From Caedibacter sp. 37-49 (GTDB lineage Bacteria; Pseudomonadota; Alphaproteobacteria; Caedimonadales; Caedimonadaceae): DNA of 49,028 nt. The DNA lies in assembly GCA_001898725.1 (NCBI GenBank), contig MKUV01000040.1:1-49028 (forward strand), in the 5' to 3' direction. Positions 35,462-44,106 of the stretch are shown here, piece by piece. The notes below the pieces were generated by a model. It saw nothing but the letters and a program-made list of their open reading frames with translations. It did not search any database and was not told where the DNA came from. A program made the position numbers and the translations under genes. The first letter of the stretch is position 1. Each line of letters opens with the position of its first letter.

Positions 35462-36580
35462 ATGCGTATAGGCGTTCCTAAAGAAATTAAAACACATGAA
35501 TATCGTGTTGGATTGGTTCCAAGTAGTGTTCGTGAACTTATTTACCATGGTCATGAGGTTATTATTGAAACCAACGCAGGTGCTGGTATCGGTATTAGCG
35601 ATGAAGATTATCGCAAGGTTGGAGCTCACATAAAATCTTCTGCGCAAGAAGTTTTTGAACAAGCTGAAATGATTGTCAAGGTTAAAGAACCTCAGCCAAG
35701 TGAGACTAAATTACTCAAAGAGGATCAAATTCTCTTTACATATCTTCATTTAGCTCCAGATCCTGAACAAGCAAAAGGACTCATTAAATCAAAGTGTATT
35801 GCGATTGCTTATGAGACTGTCACCGATCGTTCTGGAGGTTTACCTCTGTTGCGCCCAATGAGTGAAGTCGCTGGACGTATGTCGATTCAAGTTGGAGCCT
35901 ATAACCTTGAAAAATATCCTGGTGGGTCAGGTGTTTTACTAGGCGGTGTTCCAGGGGTTGAGCCTGCTCACGTTGTGGTTCTTGGGGGCGGTGTTGTTGG
36001 AACGAATGCTTTAAGGATGTCAATTGGACTCGAAGCAAATGTTACCGTGATTGATAAATCATTAACGAGACTTCAACAATTAGATGCAGAATTTGGTCCT
36101 CGCCTTAACACGATTTATGCAACTTTTGATGCTATTGAACGTTATGTTATGCAAGCTGATCTTGTGATTGGTGCAGTCCTTGTACCTGGTGCCGCAGCGC
36201 CTCGTCTTGTAACGAAAGATATGCTGAAGAAAATGCGTCCGGGTTCTGTTCTTGTCGACGTTGCCATTGACCAAGGTGGATGCTTTGAAACAAGTCGTCC
36301 AACAACGCATGACAACCCAACTTATGTGGTTGACGGAATTGTTCATTATTGTGTGGCAAATATGCCTGGAGGAGTTGCCCGCACTTCTACCTTTGCTCTT
36401 AATAATGCAACACTTCCTTTCGTGCTAGACTTGGCGAACAAAGGCTATAAAAAGGCATTAGCTGAAGATCCTCATCTTTGCAAAGGACTTAACGTATTTC
36501 GAGGAAATGTTACGTATGACGCAGTTGCTAAAGAACTTGGTTATGCCTATGTTCCTGCGAACGAGGCTGTCGGTTTTTAA
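35462..36580 (+). CDS. ald: Alanine dehydrogenase
   Basis: A 372-residue NAD-dependent enzyme converting L-alanine to pyruvate and ammonia, and back. The N-terminal RIGVPKEIKTHEYRVGLVP (2-20) and the later LGGVPGVEPAHVVVLGGGVVGT, with the nucleotide-binding GGGVVG, are diagnostic. The reaction would feed alanine taken from the host into the TCA cycle, consistent with acnA and the amino acid symporter in this window. The ribosome site is AAGGAG. It is a single gene between the T6SS terminator and its own strong terminator. Confidence 0.96.
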   Translation: MRIGVPKEIKTHEYRVGLVPSSVRELIYHGHEVIIETNAGAGIGISDEDYRKVGAHIKSSAQEVFEQAEMIVKVKEPQPSETKLLKEDQILFTYLHLAPDPEQAKGLIKSKCIAIAYETVTDRSGGLPLLRPMSEVAGRMSIQVGAYNLEKYPGGSGVLLGGVPGVEPAHVVVLGGGVVGTNALRMSIGLEANVTVIDKSLTRLQQLDAEFGPRLNTIYATFDAIERYVMQADLVIGAVLVPGAAAPRLVTKDMLKKMRPGSVLVDVAIDQGGCFETSRPTTHDNPTYVVDGIVHYCVANMPGGVARTSTFALNNATLPFVLDLANKGYKKALAEDPHLCKGLNVFRGNVTYDAVAKELGYAYVPANEAVGF

Positions 36581-36604
36581 AACATCTGTAGCGAGTAATA
36601 AATG

Positions 36605-36641
36605 GAGGGTTAATTTAAATATTAATCCTCTTTTTATTTTT
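36605..36641 (+). terminator. Strong terminator of ald
   Basis: GAGGGTTAAT (36605-36614) and ATTAATCCTC (36621-36630) pair over ten base pairs (one G-U) around a six-base loop and are followed by TTTTTATTTTT. It is 25 bases beyond the ald stop. Confidence 0.8.
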
Positions 36642-36681
36642 AAAATTAAATCTCACTTTAATCCATTTTTAATCTTATTCA

Positions 36682-36724
36682 TGTAAATATTTACAATTGA
36701 ATTTAAACAAAATTTCAATTTTGT
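36682..36724. promoter_or_regulatory. Two palindromes ahead of the patatin gene
   Basis: TGTAAATATTTACA (36682-36695) is a perfect 14-base palindrome. ACAAAATT (36707-36714), TC and AATTTTGT (36717-36724) make a second dyad 11 bases from the start codon. Two dyads with this spacing look like a repressor operator. AT-rich DNA makes short palindromes likelier, so this is suggestive only. Confidence 0.45.
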
Positions 36725-36734
36725 AAGTAAAAAT

Positions 36735-38102
36735 ATGGTAAAGACTACAGTTAAAATTTATGCATCTCTCAGACTTATAAGTCTTTTATTTATGGGTATT
36801 GTATATGCAAATCAAAATCATGATGATTTTATTGATGACGTCACTAATCATCGCCATATCATGGTTGCACCAACAAAATCTTCAGTCGATGAAATTACTT
36901 CTCTTGCGCAAACCCAATCGCTATCGTCAAAAAATCCAGCAGATGAACAAAATAAGTGTCCTTTGCGTGTTCTTGCGTTAGGAGGTGGTGGCACAAGAGG
37001 TATAGGGTCTGCCGAAATTTTAATTGCTCTTGAAAATGTCATTTATGAAACAACAGGCAAGAAGCTTGATGAATTTTTTGATGTGATCGTAGGCACTTCC
37101 ACGGGTGGTATTCTAGCTGCTGGTATAGGAGCAGGTTTAGGAGCAGGTTTAGGAGCAACAAAACTAAAAGAATTCTATTACAATGAATCACAAAAAATAT
37201 TTAAAACAAATGGAATCTTACAATGGTTGTTGGGAGGTATTTGGGGGCCTAATTACTCAACAGATGGCTTAAGAGAAACGATTCAAAAGCACATAAAACT
37301 TAAAACAATGAGTGAACTTAAAACGCATATAGGTTTAACTGTTTATGACGATGTTAATGAACGTACGCATCTTCTTACGAACGAAGTTCCCAAGGAAATT
37401 CAGATTGACTATACCAAAACAGATTTGCCTGCTGGTAATCTTAATATTATCGATGGGCTAGAAGCCACTTCTGCAGCTCCTACTTATTTTGCGAAAAAGG
37501 TAATTCCTGAAGGTACCTTGTTAGATAACTCAACATATACAGGTGCAGTCCATCAATATGTGGATGGGGGTGTTTCAGCAAATGATCCAGCTGCCTTGGC
37601 AAAAGCCTATGCGCAACGTTTAATAAACCAGGGCGTTTTTGATGAAACTTATAGTGGTGAGATCCAATTAGTATCTATTGGAACGGGTCGTGAAAAACCT
37701 ATCGTTTTTAATGAAAAAGCAGGCATATTTGGTTTTGGAAGCCCTAGTAATATACCTTCTTATTTTATGAATAGTGCAGAAGCTGCCACGCACGCTATTT
37801 TGGCAGCAGAAATGCAAGAAGGAAAAAATTATTTTCGCCTTCAATTTGACTTGCCTTATGCAATCCCTCTTGATACCACAGACCAAAAAACTTTAAAACT
37901 TGTTGAACAAAAAGCTCACGCTGCGACAGAAACAAATTATTTTCAGAAAATGATTGAAGTTCTTTGTGGAAAATCAATTTCAAAAATTCAAAATTCTTCC
38001 CTTGCTTCTAAAGTCTCTCATCCTCAATTCGCAAGAATTCAAAAACCTGAAAGATTCATAAATTCTTTAAAACAACCCTCCTTAGTCGCTGCCATCGCTT
38101 AA
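36735..38102 (+). CDS. Secreted patatin-like phospholipase
   Basis: A 455-residue patatin. A signal peptide covers about 1-25. The catalytic dyad is clear: the oxyanion loop GGGGTRG (83-89), nucleophile Ser122 in GTSTG (120-124) and Asp277 in the DGG motif (277-279). Patatins hydrolyse acyl chains from phospholipids; secreted ones of intracellular bacteria attack host membranes (compare rickettsial Pat1). Residues 132-141 contain a GAGLGAGLGA repeat from a 12-base tandem repeat in the DNA (37128-37157). It sits between ald and asd, 1.3 kb from the T6SS operon, so it is a candidate effector, although the signal peptide argues for Sec export. Confidence 0.9.
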   Translation: MVKTTVKIYASLRLISLLFMGIVYANQNHDDFIDDVTNHRHIMVAPTKSSVDEITSLAQTQSLSSKNPADEQNKCPLRVLALGGGGTRGIGSAEILIALENVIYETTGKKLDEFFDVIVGTSTGGILAAGIGAGLGAGLGATKLKEFYYNESQKIFKTNGILQWLLGGIWGPNYSTDGLRETIQKHIKLKTMSELKTHIGLTVYDDVNERTHLLTNEVPKEIQIDYTKTDLPAGNLNIIDGLEATSAAPTYFAKKVIPEGTLLDNSTYTGAVHQYVDGGVSANDPAALAKAYAQRLINQGVFDETYSGEIQLVSIGTGREKPIVFNEKAGIFGFGSPSNIPSYFMNSAEAATHAILAAEMQEGKNYFRLQFDLPYAIPLDTTDQKTLKLVEQKAHAATETNYFQKMIEVLCGKSISKIQNSSLASKVSHPQFARIQKPERFINSLKQPSLVAAIA

Positions 38103-38167
38103 ATATTTTCTAGATTTCTTGCTTGACCTTTATTATAGGTGAAGGAATCTTACATCAGGATTATAGA

Positions 38168-39175
38168 ATGACATATCAAATTGCAGTTATAGGTGCCACA
38201 GGCAGTGTTGGTCGTGAAGCTTTAAATATTCTAGCTGAACGACGCTTCCCTGCTAAAGAAGTGTTTGCCTTAGCCTCAAAACGCTCAAATGGTTTAGAAG
38301 TGTCATTTGGAGAAAATAAAGTTCTTCCTGTAAAAAATCTTGAAGAATTTGATTTTACAGGAATTGATTTTGTAATTTCAGCAGTAGATTCTAAAATTGC
38401 TGCGCAATACTTGCCAAAGATTGCTTCCGTTGGTGCAATGATTGTTGATAAAAGTTCACATTTTCGTTTAGAGCCAGACGTTCCTCTTGTCGTTCCTGAA
38501 GTTAATAGCCATCGCCTTCAAGAACGTCCAAAGCGAGGCCTTATTGCAAGCCCGAATTGTGTGGTTATTCCCTTAGTTGTGGCTCTCAAGCCTTTGCATG
38601 ATCTTGCTGGAATTAAACGTATTGTTTTGTCAACCTATCAGTCTGTTTCAGGTGCTGGTTCAGCCGCAATGGATGAGCTTTTTAATCAAACAAGAGCTAT
38701 TCTTGTAAATGAGACAATTCCTGAAGATATCTTTCCAAAGCAAATTGCTTTCAACCTCATTCCTCAAATCGATCGTTTTTATACAGATGGATCTACAGCT
38801 GAAGAAGATAAGATTGCGCTTGAAACACGAAAAATTTTTGAAGCACCCCTAAAAATTACGGCGACTTGCGTTCGAGTTCCTGTTTTTATTGGTCATTGTC
38901 TTTCGGTAAATGTGGAATTTGAACAACCTATCACAGTTGAAAAGGCTCGCTCTACCCTCCAAAAATCAAAAGGGGTTTTTGTTTTGGATCGTCAAGAAGA
39001 AGGCGGTTATATCACACCTCTCGAAATTGCAGGAGAAGATGTTGTGTGTGTCAGTCGATTACGCCAAGACAAAACAGTTGTTTCTGGTCTTTCTATGTGG
39101 ATTGCTGCAGATAATCTTCGAAAAGGAGCTGCTTTAAATGCTGTTCAAATTCTGGAAACCCTCATTAAGAAATAA
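38168..39175 (+). CDS. asd: Aspartate-semialdehyde dehydrogenase
   Basis: A 335-residue NADPH-dependent enzyme of the aspartate pathway to lysine, diaminopimelate, threonine and methionine. I choose ATG 38168 (MTYQIAVIGATGSVGRE), which begins exactly at the NADP-binding fold; an upstream start at 38123 would add 15 unneeded residues. The active Cys is 131 in IASPNCVV. GAGSAAMDEL follows as usual. It implies that the cell makes at least diaminopimelate for its wall. An AGGA ribosome site precedes the start. Confidence 0.95.
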   Translation: MTYQIAVIGATGSVGREALNILAERRFPAKEVFALASKRSNGLEVSFGENKVLPVKNLEEFDFTGIDFVISAVDSKIAAQYLPKIASVGAMIVDKSSHFRLEPDVPLVVPEVNSHRLQERPKRGLIASPNCVVIPLVVALKPLHDLAGIKRIVLSTYQSVSGAGSAAMDELFNQTRAILVNETIPEDIFPKQIAFNLIPQIDRFYTDGSTAEEDKIALETRKIFEAPLKITATCVRVPVFIGHCLSVNVEFEQPITVEKARSTLQKSKGVFVLDRQEEGGYITPLEIAGEDVVCVSRLRQDKTVVSGLSMWIAADNLRKGAALNAVQILETLIKK

Positions 39176-39262
39176 TCAAAAAGGTTTTTCTTTTAAGCAA
39201 ATTCTTGACCCTATCCCTTTTTATGTGGAAAATGCATCTCAAAATAAATAATAGGCGCTCTT

Positions 39263-40759
39263 ATGACAACTCTAATAAATAGCTCTACAAAAGATGAAAA
39301 TGAATTTCGTGCTGTTCGATTAAAAAAACTTGAAACACTTCGCGAAAGGGGGATTGATCCTTACCCTTCAGGTTTTCAGAAAACCCATACCCTCAGCCAA
39401 ATTCAACATACATATGCATCTCTTGAAGCAGGTCAAGAGACAACAGATAATGTCAGAATTGCGGGCCGAATAGCTTCCATTCGTAATAGTGGGATGTTTA
39501 TTGATCTTTGGGATCCTTATGAAAAACTTCAAGTTTTCTGTCACAAAAACCATTTAAGTGAAGAACAACTTGAGCTTATTAAGCTGCTTGATTTAGGAGA
39601 CTTTATTGGGGTTGAAGGAATAGTTCGGCGCACACCTCGAGGTGAAATTACTGTCAATTCAGAAGAAATTACTCTTCTAAGTAAAAGTTTGCTGCCTCCT
39701 CCAGAAAAATATCACGGGCTTCAAGATCTTGAAACGCGCTATCGTCAACGTTATCTCGATTTAATTGCAAATCCGGAATCTCGCCAGACACTTCGTGAAC
39801 GGTCACAAATTGTGAGTGCCATTCGCGACTATTTGATGAAAAAAGAATTTCTTGAAGTAGAAACGCCGATGCTGCATGTTTTAGCAGGTGGAGCTGCAGC
39901 TAAACCTTTTATTACGCATCATAATGCTCTTGATATGGATCTTTATTTAAGAATCGCGCCTGAGCTTTATCTCAAGCGTCTGATTGTTGGTGGCCTTTCT
40001 GAAAAAGTCTTCGAGATTAATCGAAACTTTCGTAATGAAGGTCTTTCAACGCGCCATAACCCAGAATTTACAATGATTGAAATCTATGAAGCTTATGCGG
40101 ATGGTGACAAGATGATGGTCTTAACTGAAAATCTTGTTACAGCTGTTGCTGAAAAGGTTTTCGGAAAACTTCAATTTAATTTTGGAGATAATGAACTTAA
40201 TTTCGCCGGTCCATGGGCTCGAAAACCAATGCTAACCCTTGTTAAAGAAGCAACAGGAATTGATTTCAATCAAATTCATTCTTTAGAGGAGGCAAAAGCG
40301 GCTGCTCAGAAAACAGGCGTTGATGTTAATCAGGCTGATTCATGGGGAAGTGTCGTTGAAATTTTATTTGCTGAAAAAGTTGAACATACCTTAATTCAAC
40401 CCACGCATGTGACTGAGTTTCCTTTGGATATTTCACCTCTTGCAAAACCCCACCCACAAAATCCACGACTTACTGAGCGCTTTGAAACGTATGTGAATGC
40501 ATGGGAGATTGCTAATGGGTTTTCTGAGCTTGCTGATCCTTTAGATCAAAAATCACGATTTGAAGCGCAAGTTGCTGCTAAAGCGCGAGGAAATGAAGAG
40601 TCAATGCCATTTGATCAAGACTTTATTACAGCGCTTGAATACGGATTTCCACCAACAGGTGGGCTTGGGATTGGTATTGACCGTCTTGTAATGCTCTTAA
40701 CAAACTCGTCAAGCATTCGTGATGTGATTGCTTTTCCAACGATGCGTCCTAAAGCTTAA
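39263..40759 (+). CDS. lysS: Lysine--tRNA ligase (class II)
   Basis: A 498-residue class II LysRS: an N-terminal OB-fold anticodon-binding domain (about 55-150) and a C-terminal catalytic domain with motif 2 (FEINRNFRNEGLSTRHNPEF) and motif 3 (GLGIGIDRLVMLL). Many alphaproteobacteria carry a class I LysRS instead, so a class II enzyme is a useful lineage marker. The gene ends six bases before the convergent symporter gene. Confidence 0.96.
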   Translation: MTTLINSSTKDENEFRAVRLKKLETLRERGIDPYPSGFQKTHTLSQIQHTYASLEAGQETTDNVRIAGRIASIRNSGMFIDLWDPYEKLQVFCHKNHLSEEQLELIKLLDLGDFIGVEGIVRRTPRGEITVNSEEITLLSKSLLPPPEKYHGLQDLETRYRQRYLDLIANPESRQTLRERSQIVSAIRDYLMKKEFLEVETPMLHVLAGGAAAKPFITHHNALDMDLYLRIAPELYLKRLIVGGLSEKVFEINRNFRNEGLSTRHNPEFTMIEIYEAYADGDKMMVLTENLVTAVAEKVFGKLQFNFGDNELNFAGPWARKPMLTLVKEATGIDFNQIHSLEEAKAAAQKTGVDVNQADSWGSVVEILFAEKVEHTLIQPTHVTEFPLDISPLAKPHPQNPRLTERFETYVNAWEIANGFSELADPLDQKSRFEAQVAAKARGNEESMPFDQDFITALEYGFPPTGGLGIGIDRLVMLLTNSSSIRDVIAFPTMRPKA

Positions 40760-40765
40760 GAGTTC

Positions 40766-41968
40766 TTAAGAGATAAAACCTTCTTGAGGTTGAGCCTGCT
40801 TTTTACTCAATAAGTTTGTAAAAAGCATAGCAAAAGCTCCATTTCCTGTCACGTTAGCGGCAGTAATGATTGGATCAAATAAAATATAGATTGAGGTAAT
40901 CAAGGCTGACATTTCAGCGGTAAATCCAAAGTGTGTTTCAAGCACTGGCACCATGATAATAATGGTCGCTCCCGGAATTGCCGCCACAGCAAATTTAGTG
41001 ATTAAAAAATAACCTGTAAAAAGAAGGTAGGTTGAAAAGTCCATTGGAGAATGTCCAAAAGCAGCCATCACCACCATCACCATGATAGGAATACCAATAG
41101 AATCTCCTAATAAATGGATATTCACAGTGGCAGGGATGATAGCTTCGACAAGCTTATTGCCTTGCGTATTTTTCTCAGCAGCATATAAAGTAACAGGCAT
41201 TGTGGCGGCACTCGACATTGTCGAAAACCCTGTAACTGCAGAGGGAAACACGTTCCTCAGACAAGTGAGCCATGCACGAGGGCTAAACCTTACAGCAAGT
41301 CCATACATAAGAAGAATATAAAGGGAAAGCGACACAAGAATAATACCAAACATATGGGCATAGTTTTGAAGAATAGGATGAAGTTGGCCCTCATGACTTA
41401 ATTTCACCATAAAGCCTAGAATGAACAAAGGCAAAATAGGAATAAATATCTTATTTAATAAATAATCGACTTTTTCACGAAACTTCCTTAATTGTTTTTC
41501 AATTTTTGGATGAGGGAAAAGGGCTAGAAATGCACCAATACTTAATCCAGAAAACAATGCTACATCGTTTTTAATAAGGAGTGGCAATGTAAAGTGCCAT
41601 AATGGTGTTAAGATATTCGTTGATGGAATCATAGTTGCTTTTTGAAGGCTTGCCTCTAAAAGGCCAATGATTTTCACGCCATAGGCAGATAGAATGGAAA
41701 GAACATTTGAAAATACGACGCCTACCAGAATTAAAATTATAAATTTTAAAGCCCTTTGTTTTAATGAAAGAAGGCAAGAGGTTAGATAACTAAAGATAAT
41801 AAAAGGCAAACAAAAAACAAGAAGCTCTTTAATTGAGAGACTGAGAGCATAAGAAAATTGTTTAAAAGAGAGAGGGCAATAATCTCCCAGAGCAATGACG
41901 AACGTAAATACACAAAGTATTTGAAAAAGAATATTCATCCTAAGTTTGTTTAAATAGTAAAGCCACAT
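40766..41968 (-). CDS. Dicarboxylate/amino acid:cation symporter (DAACS)
   Basis: A 400-residue multi-pass membrane protein of the GltP/DctA family, importing glutamate, aspartate or C4 dicarboxylates with protons or sodium. The serine-rich reentrant motif is degraded to TMSSAATMPVT, and the C-terminal half has GNAFAML-like AANVTGNGAFAMLF where the family has NMDGT-like segments. I chose the start at 41968; an internal Met 30 bases on with its own upstream TTAGG could also be used. Host-derived carboxylates would feed the TCA cycle. Confidence 0.82.
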   Translation of the reverse strand: MWLYYLNKLRMNILFQILCVFTFVIALGDYCPLSFKQFSYALSLSIKELLVFCLPFIIFSYLTSCLLSLKQRALKFIILILVGVVFSNVLSILSAYGVKIIGLLEASLQKATMIPSTNILTPLWHFTLPLLIKNDVALFSGLSIGAFLALFPHPKIEKQLRKFREKVDYLLNKIFIPILPLFILGFMVKLSHEGQLHPILQNYAHMFGIILVSLSLYILLMYGLAVRFSPRAWLTCLRNVFPSAVTGFSTMSSAATMPVTLYAAEKNTQGNKLVEAIIPATVNIHLLGDSIGIPIMVMVVMAAFGHSPMDFSTYLLFTGYFLITKFAVAAIPGATIIIMVPVLETHFGFTAEMSALITSIYILFDPIITAANVTGNGAFAMLFTNLLSKKQAQPQEGFIS

Positions 41969-42143
41969 ATCATTTCTTTCTTATAAAAATCTGCTTCCTA
42001 AAATTAATCAGAATGAAACAAAAATCTAGTCTCAAATAAGGGCAGATTAAAGTTTTAATTCTAAAGATCAAATTTAGCGAGTAATGTTTAAAGATTTTTA
42101 CAAAGCAGTGTCAGAGAAACGAGAAAAATTCAATCTATTTAAA

Positions 42144-42172
42144 CTGTTGTTCGTGTTTCCTTCATATAGAAT
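42144..42172 (+). promoter_or_regulatory. Promoter-like boxes ahead of the YqjD-like gene
   Basis: CTGTTG (42144-42149) and TAGAAT (42167-42172) are 17 bases apart; the -10 box matches at five of six positions. Transcription would start near 42179 and give a leader of about 100 bases. Confidence 0.4.
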
Positions 42173-42194
42173 AAAAATTGCCTCATAATGTGGT

Positions 42195-42251
42195 AGGGCA
42201 GTTTAAGGGAATCCTTTTCACTCCACCCCTTGGTCCCCAGAAAGCTGCCCT
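42195..42251 (+). promoter_or_regulatory. Hairpin in the 5' leader of the YqjD-like gene
   Basis: AGGGCAG (42195-42201) pairs with CTGCCCT (42245-42251), and inside it AAGGG (42205-42209) pairs with CCCTT (42227-42231). The region is markedly more GC-rich than its surroundings. It lies 30 bases ahead of the start codon. It is not followed by a T run, so it is not an ordinary terminator. It resembles a structured mRNA leader or small RNA, and I cannot match it to a known family. Confidence 0.4.
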
Positions 42252-42280
42252 CTTAAAAGAAACTAAAAAGGAAGTAAATT

Positions 42281-42706
42281 ATGCCTACTAATGATCTTGT
42301 TATTCGTAATCTAGGGGATAAGCTCGATAAATATCGTAGCATTATCAATGATCTTTCAAATTCAGCCTCTGAAAATTTGAATCCAAAAAAAGCAAAAAAT
42401 TTGCAAAAACTTCTTATTGACGCAGAAAATGCTTACGGCAAATTAAAAAATGCTGCTTCAGATGATTTTGAGGATGTGAAAGATGCTGCGCATGAAGTCT
42501 TTGATAATCTCAAAGATGAATTAAAGGATATTTCAAAGATGATCTCCGCTGATACACTAAAGGAAAAAGGTGAAGACCTTGTGCACTATGGTCAAGATAA
42601 GCTTGATGAGCTTGAAGACAGGATTGCAGAACGTCCTTTAGCTGCTGTTTTATTAGCGTTTGGAGCCGGTCTTTTGCTCTCAAATCTCTTAAGAGGTTCA
42701 AAATGA
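42281..42706 (+). CDS. YqjD/ElaB-like membrane-anchored protein (DUF883)
   Basis: A 141-residue protein with a long amphipathic, acidic and helical region (about 1-115, with many Asp, Glu, Lys and Ala) and a C-terminal membrane anchor ERPLAAVLLAFGAGLLLSNLL (about 117-137). E. coli YqjD, ElaB and YgaM have this design and bind ribosomes at the inner membrane in stationary phase. The next gene overlaps its end by four bases, matching the yqjD-yqjE order. The function is inferred from architecture. Confidence 0.7.
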   Translation: MPTNDLVIRNLGDKLDKYRSIINDLSNSASENLNPKKAKNLQKLLIDAENAYGKLKNAASDDFEDVKDAAHEVFDNLKDELKDISKMISADTLKEKGEDLVHYGQDKLDELEDRIAERPLAAVLLAFGAGLLLSNLLRGSK

Positions 42707-43113
42707 TAGCGCTTGCTTTAAATGTTTTAGATCTCTTTTTAAAGACAAAAGAAAGATCTTTTTCTTGGCTATGCGCTGTCGGAAGTTCTTTAGTTTTAAG
42801 TGGTTTAGGTTTTGGCCTTTATTTTGGGTTTAATTACTTTGTTCCTCTTTTTGGCTATTTCGAAACAGGCATGTTATTAAGTAGTTTTCTTATTTTAATG
42901 GGGGTTATTTTGATGTTTGCAACACACCGGAAAAAACCGACCCCTGTTCTCAATAAAGCTTTAGGTACGCTTAAAGAAAAAGCTGATGACCTTCATTTAA
43001 AAGAGACTTACGCAAACCATAAAGAATTGATTTTAGCAGCTTCTTTGGTGACAGGTATTTTGCTTCCTCTTTTTTCTAGATTTCGTAGAGGAAAAGCCTC
43101 AAAAAATATTTGA
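42703..43113 (+). CDS. YqjE-like small membrane protein
   Basis: A 136-residue membrane protein with hydrophobic segments at about 20-42, 44-65 and 105-122. A charged helical stretch lies between them, resembling the neighbouring YqjD-like protein (ALGTLKEKADDLHLKETYA). It overlaps that gene by four bases, so the pair is probably coupled. I do not recognise a specific family beyond this YqjE-like arrangement. Confidence 0.6.
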   Translation: MIALALNVLDLFLKTKERSFSWLCAVGSSLVLSGLGFGLYFGFNYFVPLFGYFETGMLLSSFLILMGVILMFATHRKKPTPVLNKALGTLKEKADDLHLKETYANHKELILAASLVTGILLPLFSRFRRGKASKNI

Positions 43114-43136
43114 AAAAAGTAGCTCTTTTGGGCCTA

Positions 43137-43160
43137 AAGATAGCCTAAGGAGGCTATCTT
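43137..43160. terminator. Hairpin between convergent genes
   Basis: AAGATAGCC (43137-43145) and GGCTATCTT (43152-43160) pair perfectly over nine base pairs around a six-base loop. T runs lie on both sides (a T7 run downstream on the plus strand, TTTTTT on the minus strand) but about 15 bases away. It probably terminates both the YqjE-like gene and the decayed gene that converges on it. Confidence 0.5.
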
Positions 43161-43181
43161 AGCTCCTATAAATCTTTTTTT

Positions 43182-43957
43182 CTAAGATGGTTCTTGTGAA
43201 GGAAGTAAAACTTGGCTCCCATTGTTTAAACATGTCATCAAAAGAAATAATTGATCAACTGAACATATGAGAAGTAAGATAGTGTTCTATTAGCAAATCC
43301 AAGTTCTGAATAAATGTTATTTAAATAACCATCCTTTATCCTTCTAGCAGAAGGCGAGGTTAGACACTTAACTCTATTTTTATTGAGTTCTTGGACAAGA
43401 TTGAAAAGCATATTTAAATGCTTTAAACTCTAATCCTTTTTTTCCCTAAATCAGTAAGGTGTTTAAGGACACGGCCATAAACAAATAAAGATAAACCATG
43501 ATTTCTTGCGTAAATCTAAGCTATTATTCACATTAGGGTGGCCTGCAAATATTTTCGCTGCTGATTCAAAATAACTTTTTACGTTAATTCTAATGTTGGC
43601 ATGCTCCTTTTTCTTCACAGGATCAAAGCCTTCTTTTAAGACTTTTTTGAGCTGAAAATAAAGAAAGGTATTTGTGAGGGTTTTAGTCGCTGCCATATAG
43701 TAAGCATCCCTTTATGATAAGGGAATTTATTGTGTGAAAAGCTTTTTTAACCTGAAGAATATATTCTTCATTTAAGCTTATTTCTTCTTGTAGGTATTTC
43801 TCTTTTTCACCAGTTAATGATAGGTGTGAATAAGCATCATAATTGAATTTTTGTAAAGGAAGAGAATAATAGTATATCTTATCAAAATCATTGATGTAGT
43901 TGAGGAAATACAAAGCGCTAATATGGTTGCAACAGATAAATTTATTAAGTTTTTCAT
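43182..43957 (-). pseudogene. Decayed secreted-protein gene with several frameshifts
   Basis: On the minus strand an ATG at 43957, with AGGAAG ahead of it, opens a signal peptide (MKNLINLSVATILALCISS). The frame then fails and protein-like sequence continues in a second frame (NDFDKIYYYSLPLQKFNYDA, ending at 43683), a third (MAATKTLTNTFLYFQ onward, stop 43463), then a frame at 43411-43238 (MLFNLVQELNKNRVK...), and a last stretch ending at TAG 43182. The pieces abut in order on one strand and have similar composition, so they are one gene with at least three or four indels. I do not recognise the family. Confidence 0.6.
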
Positions 43958-44106
43958 ATTTTTCTTCCTAACTTTTATAGTTATCTCTGCTTAGAGAGAA
44001 ATTGAATAAAGTTTTAAAATTAGAATTTTCGAAGTTTCTCTTGAAATTTTGTCTTTTTGTCCTAATGTAAAAAGAGGAGAATTTAAAAGGGTTTGTAGGA
44101 TTTAAG

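Larger units (their letters stand above)
41969..42280. other. Divergent intergenic region with a promoter and structured leader
   Basis: 312 bases between the symporter (minus) and the YqjD-like gene (plus). The left two-thirds hold only AT-rich sequence. A promoter-like pair and a GC-rich hairpin toward the right are listed separately. No open frame of note is present. Confidence 0.5.

Noticed and set aside
37128-37157. A 12-base tandem repeat as a mobile or phase-variable element
   Set aside because: The 12-base unit keeps the patatin frame and encodes GAGL; copy changes would add four residues without switching the gene off.
42195-42251. Signal recognition particle RNA or 6S RNA
   Set aside because: The hairpin lacks the conserved SRP apical sequence and the 6S open-bubble pattern, and it lies where a mRNA leader is expected.
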